In this document: in pieces, positions 58,912-64,000 of the stretch
How the letters are laid out: the number at the start of each line of letters is the position of its first letter
Position numbering within the stretch: position 1 is the stretch's first letter
From: Botryosphaeria dothidea
Lineage: Eukaryota; Ascomycota; Dothideomycetes; Botryosphaeriales; Botryosphaeriaceae
Length of the DNA: 64,000 nt
Assembly (NCBI GenBank): GCA_011503125.2
Contig: WWBZ02000073.1
Location: 3,162,001-3,226,000, forward strand
Direction: 5' to 3'
Made by a program: the position numbers and the translations under genes
Notes under the pieces: generated by a model
What the model was told of the DNA's origin: nothing
What the model saw: only the letters and a program-made list of their open reading frames with translations
Database searches by the model: none

Positions 58912-61668
58912 TCAGGCCTTCAAACCCTCCAAAATCGCACCCTCCCCCGTCTTCTCCACCGCCCTAAACACACTCCCCTCCCCTCCAACATCCACGCCCT
59001 CCTCTGCCCGCACATACGCCTCCTCACTCCTGTCCGTCAAAATCCTCAGCTCCTCCTCCCCCAACAGCCCCTCCTTCCCCTTAACATCCCACGCGACACC
59101 GTCCTCCCGCCTCAACAGCCTCTGCAGCTCATCCAGCCCCTCCTTCTCCTCCCTCGCCGCCTTCCCATCCCCACCCCTCGTCAGCCCGCCCTTCCGGATA
59201 ACCAGCTTCTCGAGCCGGCGCTTCCCCTCCGCCGCGTCGAGCAGCTGCGTCTCGACGGTGTTGCGCGTCGCGAGGCGATAAACAATGACGTTGTTCGTCT
59301 GGCCGATACGATGCGCGCGGTCCTGCGCCTGGAGGTCCTGCTGGGGATTCCAATCACTATCGAACAGTACCACCGTATCCGCAGCCGCGAGGTTGATGCC
59401 CTGGCCGCCGGCGCGCGTGGAGAGGAGGAACAGGTTCGCGGGCGGGAGCTCGTCGTCATCGCGCTGGGCGTTCTTGCGGCGCTTCTGCGTGTTGGTGGTC
59501 GCGGGTTTGTTGAAGGCCTTGATGAGGCGCTGGCGGTCCTCCTGCTTGACGCTGCCGTCGATGCGGCAGGTGCGCCAGCCGCGCAGCTCTTCGGCGTAGC
59601 GCTCGAGCAGGTCGAGCTGCGTCTTGAATTGACTGAAGACGAGAACCTTATGGCCGTCGGCGAACAGGCGCGGTAGAAGGGCGTCGAGCAGCAGCATCTT
59701 GCCGGAGGTCGAGACGAGCGATTCGTCGGCGTTGCCCTCCTCGCCGGTGTGTGGGTCGACGAAGGGGCTGAAGAAGTTGTAAGGCGAGTCGCAGCAGAGG
59801 CGCAGCTGCATGATTGGGTTCTGCAGCTTCTTCGCGCCGATCTGCCGCTTGGCCATGGCGAGCGTGGCGGCGCGGATGTCTTCTTCCTCGACTTCGGTGT
59901 CGGGCGTGGACCGGGACTCGGGCGTGGCGTCTGAATCCTCGGTTGCTTCCAGCTGGCGGAAATACCGTGCGTCGCTGACCTCTTCGTAAGTCTTGCGACC
60001 GGCGGCCGCTCGCCTGCGGCCACGGCCAGTGCTCGATGTAGAAGCAGGTGTGGCCTCTCTGCTCGTCTTGGTGCTCTTGCTCGGTGTGGCTGTGCAACTG
60101 TCGAGAGCCTTCCGCTTGAGACTTGCGGTGCTGCGTGAGCTGCGAGGCGTTCCAGCATTGCTGCTCATTTGCTCGACTGCCTTATCCTCTAGATACTGCC
60201 GGCTGGTTCCATCAAGGATGGCCTGATAGAGCTCACGCTGCATTGGAGTGAGTGGGGCGTAGAGAATATACTCCCGCTTCCGGGGCATCAGCTTCTCCAC
60301 ATCAGCCTTGACTCTCCTGAGAAGGAATGGCTTAAGAATTGCGTGAAGGCTAGCGACGAGCCGCTGCTTGCGTTCCTCGGAGAAGATCTGCTCGTAGCCC
60401 TGGCGATCCTTGAGGGCGGAGAAGTCAAACCAAGACTCAAACGACTCAAGCTTGTCGAAAATGGTTGGCATCAAGAAATGCAGCAGTGACCAGAGCTCCA
60501 GGAGGTTGTTTTGCAGAGGTGTTCCAGTGATGAGCAAGCGGTTTGCAGACTGGTAAGACTGCAATTCGCGGATGAGACGGCAGTTGAGATTCTTGATGCG
60601 GTGGCCTTCGTCAATGATGATAAACTTCCAGCCAAAGCCTGCGAGAAACTTGCGGTCGTTCATGCAAATCTCGTAACTGGTGATGACAATCGGAAATTCT
60701 GGAGAGCCGGGATTCTTCAGCTTCTTTCTCCGGATCTGTGCACGCTCTTGCTTGCTTCCATGGTAGAGCACAACAGGTATCGACGGGGTCCACTTCCGCA
60801 CCTCTTCCACCCAGTTCATGGTAGTGCTTAGAGGTGCAGCAATCAGGAAAGGTCCATAAACGCCCTTCTCCCGGAGAAAAGCAAGGAAGGAGATGGTCTG
60901 AATCGTCTTGCCCAGACCCATCTCATCAGCCAAGATACCATTGAGACCGTTCTCATAGAGAGAAGTCAACCACTCCAAACCTTCAAGCTGGTATGATCTC
61001 ATGGTGCCGCCCGAGACCAACTTTGGCTGCCGCGCCGAGCGCAGGTTCTGAATTCCAACATCAGAAGTTTTCACATCGGTCTCGGCCGCCTCCTGCAGCG
61101 CATCCGACACGCTCGTTTTTCCAGCCTTGGCCTCGATATCCTCCTTCTTGAAATAATTCGAAATCTTGTTCTCCTCCGCCTTCTTTGCGGGCCTGCCCTT
61201 GCCCCTCGTCGGCAGATTCTTAGTCTCCAGCTTCGACCCATCCTCTTCCTCGTCTTCGGGCTTCGCAGCCCTCCTCGTTGCTCTCCTCTGTCCCGCCTCG
61301 GCCGCCTTCTCAGCTTTCTCCTCCCTAGCCTGTGCGCGCTTCTGCGCCTTCTCATCTTTCACCGTCTCCTCTTCCTCCTGGCGCTGCATCTGGGCCAGCA
61401 TGATGGAGCTGTACAGCTTGCTCTGACTCAACAAATACTCCAGTGCCTTGAATTTGGTATCCACGGCCTCAGATCCGCCCTCAATGTCCTTCTGGCGTTC
61501 CTTCGCGAGGGCCTTCTCGCGGGCGAGATCGGTCTTCTCGCGCGCCTGGCGCATCTTCTCTTCCTCCTTCAGCATGGCGTCGGAGATGGTGGGATCCATG
61601 GCGGTGGAGTCGTCGGCGGGGGCCGGGGAGGATGAGGAGGAGGGGGTGTTGTTCGGTGCGGAGGGCAT
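58912..61668 (-). CDS. IRC5: LSH/HELLS-type SNF2 chromatin remodelling ATPase (IRC5 / MUS-30 orthologue)
   Basis: A single-exon protein of 918 residues from ATG 61668; an upstream in-frame ATG (61767) would add 33 residues that look like leader. After a charged N-terminal coiled coil (about 30-170) comes the SNF2 ATPase: Walker A DEMGLGKT at about 248-255, the DEGH box at about 353-356, TGTPLQNN, a Ser/Thr-rich linker, then the helicase C-terminal domain with motif VI QAQDRAHRIGQTNNVIVY. ISNYFKKED just before the ATPase is typical of the LSH branch. The yeast relative is IRC5 and the Neurospora one MUS-30, which act in genome stability; mammalian LSH supports DNA methylation of repeats. It is intact and normal in length. 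The 3' end faces GNAT. Confidence 0.9.
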   Translation of the reverse strand: MPSAPNNTPSSSSSPAPADDSTAMDPTISDAMLKEEEKMRQAREKTDLAREKALAKERQKDIEGGSEAVDTKFKALEYLLSQSKLYSSIMLAQMQRQEEEETVKDEKAQKRAQAREEKAEKAAEAGQRRATRRAAKPEDEEEDGSKLETKNLPTRGKGRPAKKAEENKISNYFKKEDIEAKAGKTSVSDALQEAAETDVKTSDVGIQNLRSARQPKLVSGGTMRSYQLEGLEWLTSLYENGLNGILADEMGLGKTIQTISFLAFLREKGVYGPFLIAAPLSTTMNWVEEVRKWTPSIPVVLYHGSKQERAQIRRKKLKNPGSPEFPIVITSYEICMNDRKFLAGFGWKFIIIDEGHRIKNLNCRLIRELQSYQSANRLLITGTPLQNNLLELWSLLHFLMPTIFDKLESFESWFDFSALKDRQGYEQIFSEERKQRLVASLHAILKPFLLRRVKADVEKLMPRKREYILYAPLTPMQRELYQAILDGTSRQYLEDKAVEQMSSNAGTPRSSRSTASLKRKALDSCTATPSKSTKTSREATPASTSSTGRGRRRAAAGRKTYEEVSDARYFRQLEATEDSDATPESRSTPDTEVEEEDIRAATLAMAKRQIGAKKLQNPIMQLRLCCDSPYNFFSPFVDPHTGEEGNADESLVSTSGKMLLLDALLPRLFADGHKVLVFSQFKTQLDLLERYAEELRGWRTCRIDGSVKQEDRQRLIKAFNKPATTNTQKRRKNAQRDDDELPPANLFLLSTRAGGQGINLAAADTVVLFDSDWNPQQDLQAQDRAHRIGQTNNVIVYRLATRNTVETQLLDAAEGKRRLEKLVIRKGGLTRGGDGKAAREEKEGLDELQRLLRREDGVAWDVKGKEGLLGEEELRILTDRSEEAYVRAEEGVDVGGEGSVFRAVEKTGEGAILEGLKA

Positions 61669-62234
61669 GGTCGTGGAAAAAGAGAAGAGCGCTTGCGCGC
61701 GTTTTCGCGGGTGGCGACGGGATCGACAAGGGCGCGCGCCGTCTGCTTTGACGCGGGACAAACACACGAGAGATTGTGGGAATACGCGTCAATTGGTGTG
61801 CCGGTGTTCGGAGAGTGGGGAGGAGAGACTGCGTCAGGCACAGAAGGGAGTGAGTGGCCAATGGCTTAATGGGCTCCAGGCGGCAGACGCGTCGACGTCA
61901 CGAATCGCGGGAGACGCGACGCAGATTAGCGAGCCTGGCTTGGCGATCGGGTGCCCGATGATCCCCGCCCAGCATCGAGTCCCTCACGCTCCCCATTGGG
62001 CTCTTGAGCTGCTAGCTGTCAAGCTACGCATGCGCCGTTCCTGATCGCCTTTGAGATCGCGGGCCCAGATGCATCGCCGTTTGCTTGATCTGGAACCAAA
62101 GTATACGCCGTTCTTGAACAACATCCCACGACATGCGGCAACCAACGCGCGGAAGTTTGGGGTTCAAGTAGTATTAACGCCGATTATGCCCTATACAGTC
62201 TTACCTGCCTGATGCCAACCCCGGAACAAACCGC
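61669..62234. promoter_or_regulatory. Promoter of the SNF2 gene and 3' side of END3
   Basis: 566 bp between two minus-strand genes. No distinct motif or ORF worth annotating was found. Confidence 0.5.
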
Positions 62235-63544
62235 CTAACTCCGCTTCTCGTCCTCTATCTGCCTCTTCAGATCCTCCAACACCCCCTCTCTCGACTTGAG
62301 GTGCTGCTCCAGCCCGTCCACCTGCTCCCGCACCGTCTGGATCTCGTCCTGCATGCCCTTCAAGCTCGCGCCCTCCTTGGCCTGGCCCTCGCCCAGCTCG
62401 AGGTCGCGCAGCTGGCGGCGCTTGTACTCGAGCAGCTGCTCCAGCTCGCGCTTGACCAGCGCGGGCTTGCTGTCCTCGCGCGTGTCGCGGCCCTTGGCCT
62501 TCATCGTCTGCTCCACGTTCGCCAGCTTGTCGTCGAGGTCGCGCAGCTGCTTCTTCAGCCGCACCTCCTCCCAGTCCTCGGTGGTGCGCGCGCTGCTGAA
62601 GTCGGTGCCCTTGGGCAGGTAGCGGCCGCGGTCGCCGACGCCCAGCCGGCTGAGGTAGGTGTCGCCGAAGCGCGCCTTGCGGCCGGTCGTCGTGTCGTCG
62701 CTGCGGTCGACGGCCCAGCGGCCGGCGGGGCTCTGCACGCGGTCGATGTTGTACTCGATGTTGCCCTTCTCGAAGCTGGCGCGCAGGCTGGGCGGCACGA
62801 AGCGCGGGATGCGGTAGCCCTCGTGGCGCATGTTGAGGATGTGCAGGAAGGCGAGGCAGGCGTCCTTGCCGATCGACTGGTGGCCGCGCACGTTGACGAG
62901 GTTCCAGGCGCTGCGGACGTCCGTGTCGGGCACGTCGAGCGAGTCGTACAGCGGTTCTAGGGTCTCGAAGGTCACGTCGCCGCGGTGGTCCTTGTTGGCC
63001 GAGTAGATCTCCTCGTACTTGATCTTGTCCGCGGGCGACATGTACCAGTCGAAGCCGTCCTTGAGGCCCGGCGTGTCGTCGTCATCGTCGACGCGCTCGA
63101 ATTCGGGCTGGCCGCCGGAGATGGCGCGTGTGGCCTGCACCAGGTGGGCTTTGGATTCGGGGACGAGCCAGTCGGGGAGGGTCTGCGGGACGTCGTTGTA
63201 TTCCTTCAAGAAGCAGTGTCAGCATCAAGCGCGCATTCCGTCGCAGCCCCCTTCCCGGCCTTGGTGCCCGAACATGGTGTTTCGGTGTGCAGGCGACGTA
63301 CTCCGTTGACAAGGTCGAAGATCAGGCGCATGGCAACGCAGAATTCCTCAAAGTCCAGGCGGCCATCGTTGTCGACATCGGCGAGGTCCCAAATCTTCTC
63401 GAGCTGGTCGTCGCGCAGCTGGCTGTTCTTGAGCACGGAGGCGGCCTGCTGGCCATCCAGGTGAGTGCCGCCCTGGGACAGGGAGGCGAAGATCTCCCAA
63501 TAGCGCTCAACCTCCCATTGCTCTATCCGCTTTGCTCCAGACAT
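62235..63544 (-). CDS. END3: END3, actin cytoskeleton-regulatory complex protein
   Basis: Exon 1 63544-63302 (81 codons) and exon 2 63203-62235, joined over a 98-bp intron (GTACGT donor, TTGAAG acceptor), encode 403 residues, normal for fungal End3. The N-terminal EH domain contains an EF-hand loop [13 protein letters not shown] at residues 56-68. The joint reads [26 protein letters not shown], a conserved signature. A second EH-like region follows (about 120-220), and the C-terminus from about 300 is a coiled coil. End3 works with Pan1 and Sla1 at cortical actin patches in endocytosis; the Aspergillus homologue is SagA. It is co-oriented with the SNF2 gene downstream. Confidence 0.94.
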
Positions 63545-63726
63545 GGCGGAGTTGTTGGGAGGTGGTGGGGAGTGGTAGTTATCGATTGCGGATGGTGCGG
63601 CGGTGCGGAGGTTCACTTGGACACTCCCGGGGGGCTGAGCTGCCAGGCCATGAGATGAGCCAAGCCTCCGATCCCGCCCCGCTCCGCCGCCCGGCTGGAG
63701 AAACACTGGGCCCAAAGCCTCCGCTC

Positions 63727-63757
<31 letters not shown>

Positions 63758-64000
63758 ACGCTGCCTTCTTGTTCCTGTGCGCTCGGCCGTCTCTTGCAAA
63801 AACTCTCCTGCCTCCAATGCTGTCGCCAGGGCCCCATTGAAACGGGCGCAGGCCTTCCCGCACACCGCCCGCACAGGCATCCACTTGCTTCGGCCTCCTG
63901 TGCACCCTCTTGCACAGTTCGCGCTCTGCTGCACCGCGTCCGAGTGTCCTCGCGTGCTTCTGATGTTGTTCTAGATGCTTGTTCACCTTCGCTCCGGGCT
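63545..64000. promoter_or_regulatory. END3 upstream region with a C12(TC)10 tract
   Basis: 456 bp to the window edge. A run of 12 C (63726-63737) joined to (TC)10 (63738-63757), read as (GA)10G12 on the coding strand, lies about 180-215 bp before the start codon and is probably a GA-type promoter element or 5' leader tract. Confidence 0.6.

Overview
The window looks like a filamentous ascomycete (Pezizomycotina) nuclear genome. The host genes carry short spliceosomal introns (46 to 98 bp, GTRNGT donors, CTRAC-like branch sites) and have family members typical of moulds. The left 38.1 kb is an AT-rich block in which the dinucleotides CA and TG are almost absent while TA is very abundant. This is the signature of repeat-induced point mutation (RIP) pushed close to saturation. 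The species cannot be named from the sequence alone.

Bases 1-38121 are one nested transposon stack that can be unpicked by target-site duplications (TSDs). A Ty3/gypsy chromovirus (element A, 5' end off the window, 3' LTR at 37646-38121) is split by three insertions. (i) A LINE (LINE-3, plus strand, 2498-15233, TSD tatattagaaaggt) was itself invaded in its 5' UTR by two LINEs of the same family on the minus strand: LINE-1 (2628-7770) and the 5'-truncated LINE-2 (7795-10226). (ii) A complete second copy of the same gypsy family (element B, 16327-24340, 479-bp LTRs, TSD ataaa). (iii) A Ty1/copia element (D, 25044-36220, 148-bp LTRs, TSD tatat), which carries within it another, different gypsy chromovirus (C, minus strand, 29790-35556, 371-bp LTRs, TSD ctaag). 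All coding regions are riddled with CAA/CAG/TGG to stop changes. Elements A and B share an unusual cargo: a spliced, cysteine-rich, coiled-coil reading frame on the antisense strand between pol and the 3' LTR.

Element A ends inside a host gene. The 3' LTR abuts codon 200 of a secreted CrtC/AttH-like (Diels-Alderase-type lipocalin fold) protein on the minus strand (38122-38721), which is therefore broken. From there to the right end the sequence is ordinary gene-bearing DNA. A PL26-type exo-rhamnogalacturonan lyase (40944-43727, minus) diverges from an ACS-family MFS transporter (44286-46007, plus), a plausible pectin-scavenging pair. Next come a small tautomerase (46049-46543, minus), ribosomal protein eS19 (47619-48319, plus, five exons), two tandem paralogous F-box/cysteine-motif proteins (49118-50164 and 50515-51468, plus), a ten-exon DHA1-type MFS transporter (51796-53881, minus), a four-helix membrane protein (54846-55719, plus), a GNAT acetyltransferase with a fresh in-frame 27-bp duplication (56160-57012, plus), an LSH/IRC5/MUS-30-type SNF2 remodeller (58912-61668, minus) and END3 (62235-63544, minus).

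No CRISPR array, rRNA or convincing tRNA gene was seen. All exon borders were read by eye from splice signals and frame.
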